Source: Flavobacterium soyangense | Lineage (GTDB): Bacteria; Bacteroidota; Bacteroidia; Flavobacteriales; Flavobacteriaceae | Assembly: GCF_015277675.1 (NCBI RefSeq) | Contig: NZ_JADHEC010000028.1 | Span: forward strand, 1 to 45,998 | DNA length: 45,998 nt | Direction of reading: 5' to 3' | In this document: in pieces, positions 25,942-33,415 of the stretch | Numbering within the stretch: the stretch's first letter is position 1 | Layout of the letters: the number at the start of each line of letters is the position of its first letter | Notes under the pieces: model-generated | Told to the model about the DNA's origin: nothing | The model's input: only the letters and a program-made list of their open reading frames with translations | Database searches by the model: none | Program-made: the position numbers and the translations under genes

Positions 25942-26835
25942 ATGAAATTAACTAAGGCAGAACGCCATCAAGTAAAATTAAGAATTGGACTTTCAGGTCC
26001 GAGTGGATTTGGAAAAACCTACAGTGCCTTGTTATTGGCATATGGAATTACAAACGATTGGAATAAAATTGCATTGATAGATACCGAGAATAAATCCGCA
26101 AGTCTATACTCGCATCTTGGAGACTTCAATGTATTGTCATTGGAAGAACCGTTCGCTCCAGAACGCTATTTAAAAGCGATTAAGCTATGCGAGGATGCAG
26201 ACATAGAATTAATCATTATCGATTCCATTTCTCACGAGTGGCAAGGTAAAGGCGGATGTTTGGAAGCTCACGAACAGTTAGGAGGTCGATTTCAAGACTG
26301 GGCAAAAATAACCCCTCGACACAATTCTTTCATTGATGCAATCATTCAATCGAAATGCCACGTTATTTCTACTACTAGAAGCAAGGTAGATTACAGCCTT
26401 GATAAAGACAGTAACGGAAAGACTAAGGTGATGAAGCTTGGTACTAAATCTATTACAAGGGAGGGGTTCGAATACGAGCTTACAGTCAATTTCGAATTTC
26501 TGAATGATAAACATCTCGTCTCTGCTTCTAAAGACAGAACAGAATTGTTTTCAAACAAACCTGAGTTTATTATCAACTCCTCAACGGGAAAGAAACTAAT
26601 CGAATGGTGTAATCAAGGAGTGTCTATAGATAGAATAAAAGAAGAAATTAATTCTTGTGTAACATCAGAAGGACTAAAACTCATTTATGCCAAATACCCG
26701 AATTTGAGTACAGAACTCTATCCTGTTGTAATGGCACGAAAAGAAACGCTGGACAATGTCTCAGCACAAGTAATCTACGAAGAAGAGATAATTAACAACT
26801 TAAACCCACAAAACAATGAATTTAGTATTAAATAA
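25942..26835 (+). CDS. Phage-type AAA/RecA-like ATPase (Sak4/AAA_24-like)
   Basis: A 297-residue P-loop ATPase. Walker A is GPSGFGKTYS (19-28), Walker B is ELIIIDSISHEW (about 92-103), and a sensor-like strand HVISTTRSK follows. The order and size fit phage ATP-binding proteins of the AAA_24/Sak4 group, which assist single-strand annealing and recombination. The C-terminal 60 residues are helical. It overlaps the DUF3871 gene by 20 bp, so the two are co-translated. A role in replication or recombination of the element is inferred from family and context. Confidence 0.8.
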   Translation: MKLTKAERHQVKLRIGLSGPSGFGKTYSALLLAYGITNDWNKIALIDTENKSASLYSHLGDFNVLSLEEPFAPERYLKAIKLCEDADIELIIIDSISHEWQGKGGCLEAHEQLGGRFQDWAKITPRHNSFIDAIIQSKCHVISTTRSKVDYSLDKDSNGKTKVMKLGTKSITREGFEYELTVNFEFLNDKHLVSASKDRTELFSNKPEFIINSSTGKKLIEWCNQGVSIDRIKEEINSCVTSEGLKLIYAKYPNLSTELYPVVMARKETLDNVSAQVIYEEEIINNLNPQNNEFSIK

Positions 26836-27817
26836 TCCTGAGCATCAAATCATAGAAGAAGCACAAGTAATTGAATCTGATAGAAAGAATTTCATTGAAG
26901 CCAATACTCTTCAAGTAGATTTAGAGCATCTAAAGAATGAATGTATAGTGCCTGTGTTTTCTAAAGATAATGAATGCACGATAAGTCATTACGAATTTAT
27001 TAAGTATACTGAAGATGTGATTGCCGATGTACTGTCGAATAGTATACAGCTAGAAGAACAGATCAGGGTGTCTCATATCGTGAAGGGAAGAATTCCTTCT
27101 GCTATTGGAAAACCCGCTAAAGATCTTTCGGAACAGGAGAAAACACTTTACTACGAACGAATGGCTTTCGTTATAGAGATCCCGCAGATTAGTCAGGTCA
27201 TTAATGGCAACAGATTGAATTTATCAATTGGCGGAGTAAGAGCTTACAACCAAGAAAATCTTTATGGCAAGAAATCCATAGAGAAGTTCAAAGTTTTTAT
27301 AGGATTCCAAAATACAGTCTGCTTGAATTTATGCATCTCTACCGATGGATTGGCTGAAAGTATTAGAATCAGTTCAATAGGTGAATTGAAATCTAAAATC
27401 CTAGAATTGATTAACGGTTACGACAGAAAGAAACATCTGGAGAACTTACAGGAACTAAGCATATACAGTATTAACCAAGACCAGTTTGCTTTTCTGATAG
27501 GAAAATTAAAGATGTATCAATATTTGTCTAAAGAAGAGAGGAAGGATTTGTTTCCTCTTTCCATAACAGACTCACAAATCACTTCAATAGTCAAGGATTA
27601 CTATTCTGATGAATTCTTTTGTAGTATAGATGGTACTATTAATTTGTGGAAACTCTACAATTTATTCACTGAAGCTAACAAGACTAGTTATATAGACAAT
27701 CATTTAGAACGTAATGTCTCAGCGTATGAGTTCATAAAAGATCTAGCTAAATGCCTAAAAAGCGGAGAGCCTAATTGGTTTGTCTATAATTTAACTATGG
27801 CTAATTCAGCGTTCTAA
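26816..27817 (+). CDS. DUF3871 family protein
   Basis: A 333-residue protein matching DUF3871, a family I know from Bacteroidota mobile elements. Characteristic parts are FIEANTLQVDLEHLKNEC, IPVFSKDNECTISH and a central segment VINGNRLNLSIGGVRAYN. No enzyme motif is visible. The layout resembles DUF932-type phage/plasmid proteins of similar placement, but function is unknown. It overlaps the ATPase upstream and the 82-aa gene downstream (TAATG), indicating a tightly coupled operon. Confidence 0.8.
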   Translation: MNLVLNNPEHQIIEEAQVIESDRKNFIEANTLQVDLEHLKNECIVPVFSKDNECTISHYEFIKYTEDVIADVLSNSIQLEEQIRVSHIVKGRIPSAIGKPAKDLSEQEKTLYYERMAFVIEIPQISQVINGNRLNLSIGGVRAYNQENLYGKKSIEKFKVFIGFQNTVCLNLCISTDGLAESIRISSIGELKSKILELINGYDRKKHLENLQELSIYSINQDQFAFLIGKLKMYQYLSKEERKDLFPLSITDSQITSIVKDYYSDEFFCSIDGTINLWKLYNLFTEANKTSYIDNHLERNVSAYEFIKDLAKCLKSGEPNWFVYNLTMANSAF

Positions 27818-28065
27818 TGGATGTGAATGCTTATGGTTTTCTGCTTAAGTACTCTAGTCCTTTTAGTATTCTAGTCGTTACAAAAGAAGACAAGCTTATT
27901 GAGTTGAAGTGTCCTTTTAAAGTAGAGGTGATTAAGAACGTCAAGAATATGATGATCTCTCAAACCAAAGAAGTTTCTCAGGTAAAACTAGCGACGAACA
28001 ATAAGCTGGTCTATATCATAGAAGAAAAGCCGTATTACTATTACTATTTCACGATTTTATTATAA
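27817..28065 (+). CDS. Hypothetical protein, 82 aa
   Basis: A small protein beginning at the TAATG overlap with DUF3871 (ATG at 27817). It has mixed beta strands (FSILVVTKEDKLIELKC) and ends in a tyrosine cluster (KPYYYYYFTILL). No family is recognised. The start overlap is the main support that it is translated. Confidence 0.6.
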   Translation: MDVNAYGFLLKYSSPFSILVVTKEDKLIELKCPFKVEVIKNVKNMMISQTKEVSQVKLATNNKLVYIIEEKPYYYYYFTILL

Positions 28066-28271
28066 TTTAATACCCGGAGTTTTATGCTGAATTTTGGACA
28101 ATCATTCCTTTGAGACGGTTTTACTTCGTTACCAAACAAAAACCCCTGAAAATTTGCTAGCAATTGATTTAACGAAGGAGAGTTATTTATTTAGCTCTTC
28201 TTTTTTATAATAAGTCAGTTTATTGGATTCGTTTAGATACATTCGCTGGATTTACAATTAAAACTTATATT
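28066..28271. other. Intergenic, probable terminator near 28175
   Basis: A 206-bp gap. Around 28174-28207 the sequence GAAGGAGAG ... GCTCTTC followed by T residues can form an imperfect terminator. The remainder shows no gene. Confidence 0.45.
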
Positions 28272-29078
28272 ATGAGCCAAAAGCCGTCCCTTATAATTCC
28301 GGAAATTGATGTAGTTAAGATAATTGAACGAAGTTATTTTGAAAGCATTAAGAGAAAATTTCTTTCCCTAGATCATATTTACTTTGATTACGGAACGTAT
28401 GAAGACGGTAAAGAAATGATATCTAATCCAGACTTAGAACTTTATCAGATTGAAATAATGTCTGAAAGATATGATGAGCAAGGAGACCCTTGCGGAGACT
28501 ATATTTTTCACAGCTACAACTTCTATTTAGATTACTTCAACCCTGGCATTGAAAAAGGAAAATCCACCTATCTTTTAAACTTAAAAAAAGAAATAAAAGA
28601 AAGGATAAATCACAAGGATGTAATGTTAGTAGACCTGTTTTCTTATAAGAAGGTTGAAATCAATTCAGTCCTCGTGAAAAATATAAATAAAGATTTAAAA
28701 AGCGATCTTCAAATCTATTTAGAAAAAATTTGGAATAGTATTCTTGATGAAATAAATCTACTTGAAGAAAAGTATTTTCCATCCCTGAAGCTAAACCTAT
28801 CACTAAGTAAATCTGAATCTCTGCTTTTATTTCATTCTCTATATTTAAAAGGAGTCTTCTCTAAAGACACAACTAGATTGGATCTAGGTAGGTTTATCGA
28901 TAGAAATATTACTTATAAAAAGGGTGATAATTATATTAATATCAAGAATGCAAATGATGATCTTACTGAATTGCTTCCTGCTATTAAAACGAGTGTTGTA
29001 AGACAACCGATAAGTAATGTTTCAAGACAAAGGCTAGATGATATTGAAGAAGGTTTGTTTAGTTTTTTAGATAATTAA
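28272..29078 (+). CDS. Hypothetical protein of the element
   Basis: A soluble protein of 268 residues with no recognised domain. The N-terminal third has a beta-rich segment (LDHIYFDYGTYEDGKEM), and the rest is helical and charged. The C-terminal part (LSKSESLLLFHSLYLKGVF, then a short basic tail) is vaguely like the C-terminal half of RteC regulators of Bacteroidota conjugative elements. I could not confirm this. It stands between two hairpins as its own unit upstream of the RepA-like gene. Confidence 0.65.
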   Translation: MSQKPSLIIPEIDVVKIIERSYFESIKRKFLSLDHIYFDYGTYEDGKEMISNPDLELYQIEIMSERYDEQGDPCGDYIFHSYNFYLDYFNPGIEKGKSTYLLNLKKEIKERINHKDVMLVDLFSYKKVEINSVLVKNINKDLKSDLQIYLEKIWNSILDEINLLEEKYFPSLKLNLSLSKSESLLLFHSLYLKGVFSKDTTRLDLGRFIDRNITYKKGDNYINIKNANDDLTELLPAIKTSVVRQPISNVSRQRLDDIEEGLFSFLDN

Positions 29079-29079
29079 C

Positions 29080-29101
29080 ACGGGGTAATTTTGTACCCCG
29101 T
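29080..29101. terminator. GC-rich hairpin after the 28272 gene
   Basis: ACGGGGTA (29080-29087), loop ATTTTG, TACCCCGT (29094-29101), a perfect 8-bp stem right after the stop codon. No T tract follows, so it may be an RNA-stabilising hairpin or a protein site rather than a classical terminator. Confidence 0.5.
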
Positions 29102-29237
29102 AATAGCCCGCCCCGTCATTTTATCTATTTCTATTTTCGCGTTTATAAATACTCAGGCATACTGACTATCCTTACTAGGCTGACCCGCAAAGTAGTTTAG
29201 AAAGTCACCTGAGAAACATAAATTTAAATTAAGAAAT

Positions 29238-30353
29238 ATGATTAAAAACAATGTAGAAACAAGTTCAGGAGAAGAATTTGTTAAAAAGAAAATTACTGTC
29301 ACTAAAGCTAGTGATTTAATTCTGAGAGTAGAAAGTGAACCTGAACCAACAATTCTCTGGAATGGAATTGTTGAGGGTTCTAAAGGATTGTTTGTTGGTT
29401 TAAGTAAAACCGGAAAAACAACAATGGCTGAGAACTTGGCGATTTCCATTGCCATTGGCAGAGTAGAGTATTTAGATTTTCCTTTATCAGGAATCCCTAA
29501 AAAGATTTTGTTTGTTAATCTTGAAGAGAGTTACGGCTTACGCACTCGCCGTAACATAAAACAAATTTCAAAACTTACAACATCTGAAAGAACTCTCTTC
29601 GATGAAAACTATTTATCGATTCCCCCAGACGATTTTCCTGAGTTTATAAATTCTGAAGAGGATTGGATAAAATTAAGGGAATGTATAATTGACTCAGAGG
29701 CAGATGTGATTTTCATTGACTCTCTTTCTCATTTAGTAAAAGGACAAATAGAAGTGAGCGAGGTTTTCCTAAAATTTGTGAGGACATTTAGAGAACACAT
29801 CATAACATTAAAAAAGACAATCATTATTATACATCATAACGTAAAAGGCAATGATAAGCCAATTACCCAAGATAGTATTGCAGGTAGTAGAATTGTTTGT
29901 CAAGAATTCGAATATGCACTAGGAATGAGTAATATCCCCACAGAGAATGGGGGTAAGTATTTATGTATGCTTTATAATAAATACATTGAAACAGATGATA
30001 CCAAAGCAATCCTATATAAAATTAATGAAGAAAATTGGCTTGAAAAACAAGGAGAAGCTAACAAGTATCATTTGTATTCCACAACAAAGCCTGACAAAAG
30101 ACAAGACTCAACAAACAAAGATTTGATTTATAACTATTGTCAGAGTAGTCAGGGTAGTCAGACCGTTTCAAGTGCGGACTTAATGAAGATGTTTGTAAGT
30201 AACGATTCTAAAACAATGGCTAAAGACACACTTTATGCATTACTAAAGAAATTAACTGCAGAAGGTAAAATAGAAAGATTGGAAAAAGGAGTATATCAAC
30301 TTAAAAGAGAAAATCAAGATGAAAAAGGAGAAGGAGAATTACTTGGTTTATAA
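29238..30353 (+). CDS. RepA-like RecA-fold ATPase with C-terminal winged helix
   Basis: A 371-residue ATPase of the AAA_25/RepA type. Walker A is GLSKTGKTT (54-62), Walker B is VIFIDSLSHL (about 156-165), and a following strand IIIIHHN is typical of hexameric RepA-like helicases. Residues about 285-355 form a winged-helix region (SADLMKMFVSNDSKTMAKD, then ALLKKLTAEGKIERLEKGVY). Such proteins act in replication initiation of plasmids, phages and satellites. The element could therefore replicate autonomously after excision (inference). The last 35 bp overlap the GIY-YIG nuclease gene. Confidence 0.8.
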   Translation: MIKNNVETSSGEEFVKKKITVTKASDLILRVESEPEPTILWNGIVEGSKGLFVGLSKTGKTTMAENLAISIAIGRVEYLDFPLSGIPKKILFVNLEESYGLRTRRNIKQISKLTTSERTLFDENYLSIPPDDFPEFINSEEDWIKLRECIIDSEADVIFIDSLSHLVKGQIEVSEVFLKFVRTFREHIITLKKTIIIIHHNVKGNDKPITQDSIAGSRIVCQEFEYALGMSNIPTENGGKYLCMLYNKYIETDDTKAILYKINEENWLEKQGEANKYHLYSTTKPDKRQDSTNKDLIYNYCQSSQGSQTVSSADLMKMFVSNDSKTMAKDTLYALLKKLTAEGKIERLEKGVYQLKRENQDEKGEGELLGL

Positions 30354-30984
30354 GGTGGTCAACAACCAAACACAAGAAGTTTATATAGGAGCTACAACAA
30401 AATCAATTGAAGAAAGGAAAATAGACCACCAACGAAAATCCAAAAATGGACTTGGCAGTTATTTTCAAGAAGCAATAGGAACTTATGGTTTCGATGCCTT
30501 CAATTGGGAGCAAGTTGATACTGCCTCAAATATCAATGAACTCGCAGAAAAAGAAGCAGAATATATATTGAAGTATAATAGTTTTGAAGCCGGTTATAAT
30601 TCAAATAAAGGCTCAGGTGGATTTAAAAAGAAAGTTTATCAATACAGTGTAGAGACAGGAGAATTACTCAACAGCTACGATGATTTAACTTGTGCTGGTA
30701 ATGCGGTAGATGCAACCAAAAAGAGCATAAGCAATGTTTGTTTGAACATTGACAAAACGTGTAAAGGTTTTTACTGGAGCTATTCCAGTACAAATGAATT
30801 CATTACCAGTTCTGATGCGAGAAAAAAAGAGGTTATACAATACAGTCTAAAAGGCGACTTATTGGCTCATTATATTTCTGTAGCAGAGGCCAGTAGAATT
30901 TCACGTATCTCCAAGACCTGTATCGCTAGATGTTGTCGAGGAGAACGGGAACAAAGCGGTGGATTTCTTTGGAAATATTCTTAG
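30319..30984 (+). CDS. GIY-YIG endonuclease with NUMOD1-like repeats
   Basis: A homing-type nuclease of 221 residues. The GIY-YIG domain fills residues 8-97 (LVYKVVNN ... VYIGATTKSIEER, with the Arg of ERKIDHQ, Glu of AEKEAEYI and Asn of AGYN). Two DNA-binding NUMOD1-like units follow, VYQYSVETGELLNSY ... GFYWSY and VIQYSLKGDLLAHY ... GGFLWKYS. It starts 35 bp inside the RepA-like gene in another frame and is the last gene before attR, followed by a terminator. It is a free-standing nuclease, not within an intron as far as I can see. Confidence 0.88.
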   Translation: MKKEKENYLVYKVVNNQTQEVYIGATTKSIEERKIDHQRKSKNGLGSYFQEAIGTYGFDAFNWEQVDTASNINELAEKEAEYILKYNSFEAGYNSNKGSGGFKKKVYQYSVETGELLNSYDDLTCAGNAVDATKKSISNVCLNIDKTCKGFYWSYSSTNEFITSSDARKKEVIQYSLKGDLLAHYISVAEASRISRISKTCIARCCRGEREQSGGFLWKYS

Positions 30985-30989
30985 AACTA

Positions 30990-31016
30990 AAGGCGGTGTA
31001 AAAACCGTCTTTTTTA
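30990..31016 (+). terminator. Terminator of the RepA/GIY-YIG unit
   Basis: AAGGCGGT and ACCGTCTT pair around a short A-rich loop, followed by TTTTTATTTT. Confidence 0.75.
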
Positions 31017-31212
31017 TTTTAAAAACATTACTTTTAACTCTTATTAAGAGGGATTAATGAGAGAATGTTGTTATTGCTTAAAAGAAGTAACAACTACTGT
31101 TTATACATAAACAAACGCTATAAATTAATGAAAAAGACAAACAATTCGGTGACATATAAAAAACATAGCAATGTAAATCATTGATAACATACCAAGTGAC
31201 TCAACACGGATT

Positions 31213-31401
31213 AGTCCCGTCCAGACCGCTAAATTGGGGAGAAGCGATTCAGAAATGAATCGCTTTTTTGCCCAATAAAAGCATCTAAAATAGTTGTGTT
31301 GTTATCGTCACGCCCTTGTAAAGCGTGACACGGTTTAGTAGTTAGACCAATGAAAAGCTTTCCACTTTTGTGGATAGCTTTTTTGATTTAAGGGGGTGTC
31401 T
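31213..31401 (+). repeat. attR: 189-bp direct repeat, right copy
   Basis: A copy of 9716-9904 with no difference seen. It contains only the last 16 nt of the tRNA, so it cannot encode one. It marks the right end of the element; sequence to its right is the old chromosome. Confidence 0.93.
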
Positions 31402-31639
31402 TGTCCTTATATTCCTCCATATTTTCGGATCAATCCTAAAACCTGTGGGGAAGAAAAGAATAATTATAGTAATCAGCAAAGTAATTCCTAGAATCCAATA
31501 ATTTACGGACTAAATTTGTAAAATAAAGCAACACTAATCCAAGCCAACTTAAACTTGGACCAGCTAAAACAGGCATAAAACTTCCAAAACTTCCAACAAT
31601 CATAAATACAAAACCAATAATCAGAAGCTAAGAATCCAT
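31402..31639 (-). pseudogene. Decayed DUF456 gene
   Basis: Minus-strand reading from ATG 31639 gives MDS, a stop, then LLIIGFVFMIVGSFGSFMP and LAGPSLSWLGLVLLYFTN, the N-terminal signature of DUF456 membrane proteins. After that the frame breaks near 31512; the next frame gives NYWILGITLLITIII. There is thus an early nonsense codon, a frameshift and a missing 3' half next to attR. The element boundary is directly to its left, so its 3' end is gone. Confidence 0.75.
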
Positions 31640-31653
31640 AAAGTATTTTTTAG

Positions 31654-31661
31654 TATTTTTG
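31654..31661 (+). promoter_or_regulatory. -7 box of the 31719 lipoprotein gene
   Basis: TATTTTTG fits TAnnTTTG. The transcript would begin near 31668, downstream of the ATG at 31659, which favours the ATG at 31719 as the real start. Confidence 0.45.
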
Positions 31662-31718
31662 AAAATTAAAGCAGTACTTTTAAACAAAATTAAAACAGCT
31701 TTTGTTTCTTTAACGAAT

Positions 31719-32201
31719 ATGAGGAAAATTATTCTAATATTACTTTTTTTGTCACTACTTTTTAATTCCTGTCAGTACTTCGACAAGCAAGTGCCATCAG
31801 AAAAGGAATTGCTGCAAAAGGAATTGAAAGCCATCAATTGGAAAGAAGTCGACGAATTTCCATCGGTAGCTGATTGCGAAAAAATTGAGAATAAAACCCA
31901 ACGCCAGCAATGCTTTTTCGAATATATGACTCAGCTAATTCAGCAAAAATTAAGTGTTGACACCCTCTCGATTCTCTATCCTGAACTCGACACGATTGAG
32001 GTAAAAGTCACCATTTTTCCAAATGCCACAATGCAATTCGAACCCCAATTTCCAAAAGATTCCGTTGCCTACGATACCATTAAAATTGATAGTATTCTTA
32101 AGGCTCGCTTAGTCGATTTTCCAAAAGTGAATCCAGCTATCAAACGCGGAATTCCTGTAAAAACACAATTTATTTTGCCAGTTATTCTTAAAGTAGAATA
32201 G
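31719..32201 (+). CDS. Hypothetical lipoprotein
   Basis: 160 residues from the ATG at 31719. The signal peptide MRKIILILLFLSLLFNSC ends in a lipobox cysteine, so the protein is probably lipid-anchored in the envelope. I reject the upstream ATG at 31659: the 20-residue extension has no signal-peptide character before this one and lies over the -7 box. The mature domain is acidic, with paired cysteines (SVADCEKIENKTQRQQCF) that could form a disulfide. Family not recognised; first intact chromosomal gene right of the element. Confidence 0.8.
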   Translation: MRKIILILLFLSLLFNSCQYFDKQVPSEKELLQKELKAINWKEVDEFPSVADCEKIENKTQRQQCFFEYMTQLIQQKLSVDTLSILYPELDTIEVKVTIFPNATMQFEPQFPKDSVAYDTIKIDSILKARLVDFPKVNPAIKRGIPVKTQFILPVILKVE

Positions 32202-32302
32202 TTTCTTTAGTAGCTTTTTCCAGCTATTCGTTACAATCTTTTTATTTTTAAAGAAAAAATAAAAAGGATTTTCACTTCTATCTGGGCTAGGCATTTTGTA
32301 AT

Positions 32303-33406
32303 CTAAAATCGCCTTCCTTTCCATTCGTATTTTCCAAACAAGGAATACAAAGCCACACTCACGCTAAAAAAAGGATAGAATAAACTTCCCAAAATCAAAT
32401 AATGCATTCTATTTTTAGTCAAGAAATGATTTGCTTTAAAAATCAAAACCGCGTCTATAATAAACTTCAAAAGGGAAAGAAAAAAGATATTTTGAAACAT
32501 AAGAACACCCAACACCCAACACCCAACACCCAACACCCAGACCAGATTTCCTCCAAAAACCACTAATCCCAAACCAATCCCAAATTTGCTTTGGTACGAA
32601 CCCGTTTTCGAAGCCCAACGAACTCTTTGATAGAACAAAGATTTCCAATCATCCATAGGTTTTGTGATAACAATAGTATCTTGTGATTTTAAATAATGTA
32701 CTTTCTCGGGAAATCTTGCAATCGCTTTTTGCAACAAAAAAACATCATCTCCGCTGGCAATTCCATCATTTCCTTCGAAACCATTCAGTTCTTGAAAAAA
32801 TGATTTGGTATAAGCAAAATTGGCACCGTTACACATAAAACCTTTTTTTAGCCCAAAACTTCCAATAGTTGCTCCTTGCAAACTCGCCAAATCCAATTGC
32901 TGAAAATGATGTAAAAACGAATTCTCACAATCATATTTTACGGCACCAGCAATCATAGAAACTTCGGGATTCAATTGAATGTAATTATCCAATGCTAATA
33001 GCCAGTTTTTTTTAGCCACACAATCTGCATCAGTTGTAATAATCCAATCGTTATTTACAACTTGAATTGCTGTAGAAATCGCATCTTTCTTAGGCGAATT
33101 AGAAACTCGAATATTCTTTATAACCGAAACTTGAAACTTGAAACTTGAAACTTGAAATTCTTCATTAGAACAATCATCAGCCAGAATAACTTCAAACAAA
33201 TCATTCGGATAATTCAATTTTGATAAACTGTTTAAAAGATTTGGCAAATTTTCGGATTCATTCCGAAAAGGGACAGCAATCGAAAATTTGGTTTTTGGCT
33301 TTAGCCCAAGATAATCAAAGGAATTGACCTTCGTGAATCCATAAATTAAAGAGGCTATAGTTGCCACATAAACCAAAACCACCAAAAATAAAACAATTGT
33401 AATCAT
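32303..33406 (-). CDS. Family 2 glycosyltransferase, membrane-bound
   Basis: A 367-residue GT-A glycosyltransferase: an N-terminal membrane helix (1-25), nucleotide-binding strand FSIAVPFRNE, ILADDCS (75-80) and the DxD-type motif TTDADCV (124-130), then a GDD segment, a QRVRWASK motif and C-terminal membrane helices. It transfers a sugar from a nucleotide donor, probably onto lipid or surface glycan. Two 7-bp tandem repeats lie within the coding region (residues 85-94 and 290-301), and both are in frame here. It begins 9 bp after the flippase-like gene, so the two form an operon. Confidence 0.92.
   Translation of the reverse strand: MITIVLFLVVLVYVATIASLIYGFTKVNSFDYLGLKPKTKFSIAVPFRNESENLPNLLNSLSKLNYPNDLFEVILADDCSNEEFQVSSFKFQVSVIKNIRVSNSPKKDAISTAIQVVNNDWIITTDADCVAKKNWLLALDNYIQLNPEVSMIAGAVKYDCENSFLHHFQQLDLASLQGATIGSFGLKKGFMCNGANFAYTKSFFQELNGFEGNDGIASGDDVFLLQKAIARFPEKVHYLKSQDTIVITKPMDDWKSLFYQRVRWASKTGSYQSKFGIGLGLVVFGGNLVWVLGVGCWVLGVLMFQNIFFLSLLKFIIDAVLIFKANHFLTKNRMHYLILGSLFYPFFSVSVALYSLFGKYEWKGRRF
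32504..32538 (-). repeat. Heptamer repeat (AACACCC)x5 in the glycosyltransferase
   Basis: Five perfect copies of a 7-bp unit on the plus strand, inside the GT coding sequence (residues about 290-301, WVLGVGCWVLGV). A change of one unit would shift the frame and replace the C-terminal membrane part. Confidence 0.92.
33126..33157 (-). repeat. Heptamer repeat (GAAACTT)x4 in the glycosyltransferase
   Basis: Four perfect copies plus GAAA, coding residues about 84-94 (FQVSSFKFQVS), between the ADDCS and DADC motifs. It is a second, unrelated 7-bp array in the same gene. Confidence 0.92.
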
Positions 33407-33415
33407 AATTATTTT

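Larger units (their letters stand above)
9716..31401. mobile_element. Integrated element at tRNA-Asp
   Basis: The element is about 21.7 kb including one att copy and is delimited by a 189-bp direct repeat that starts inside the tRNA-Asp 3' end. It carries a tyrosine recombinase adjacent to the tRNA, a type I restriction-modification/Fic cargo, a second frameshifted integrase, an XRE regulator, and a replication/recombination-like module (Sak4-like ATPase, DUF3871, RepA-like ATPase, GIY-YIG nuclease). No relaxase, type IV secretion, coupling protein, capsid, portal or terminase is visible. It is best described as a mobilizable genomic island or a phage-satellite-like element; which of these cannot be settled from the sequence alone. 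Confidence 0.88.

Noticed and set aside
9716..31401. Full conjugative element or complete prophage
   Set aside because: No relaxase, VirD4/T4SS/Tra, terminase, portal, capsid or tail gene is seen on either strand.
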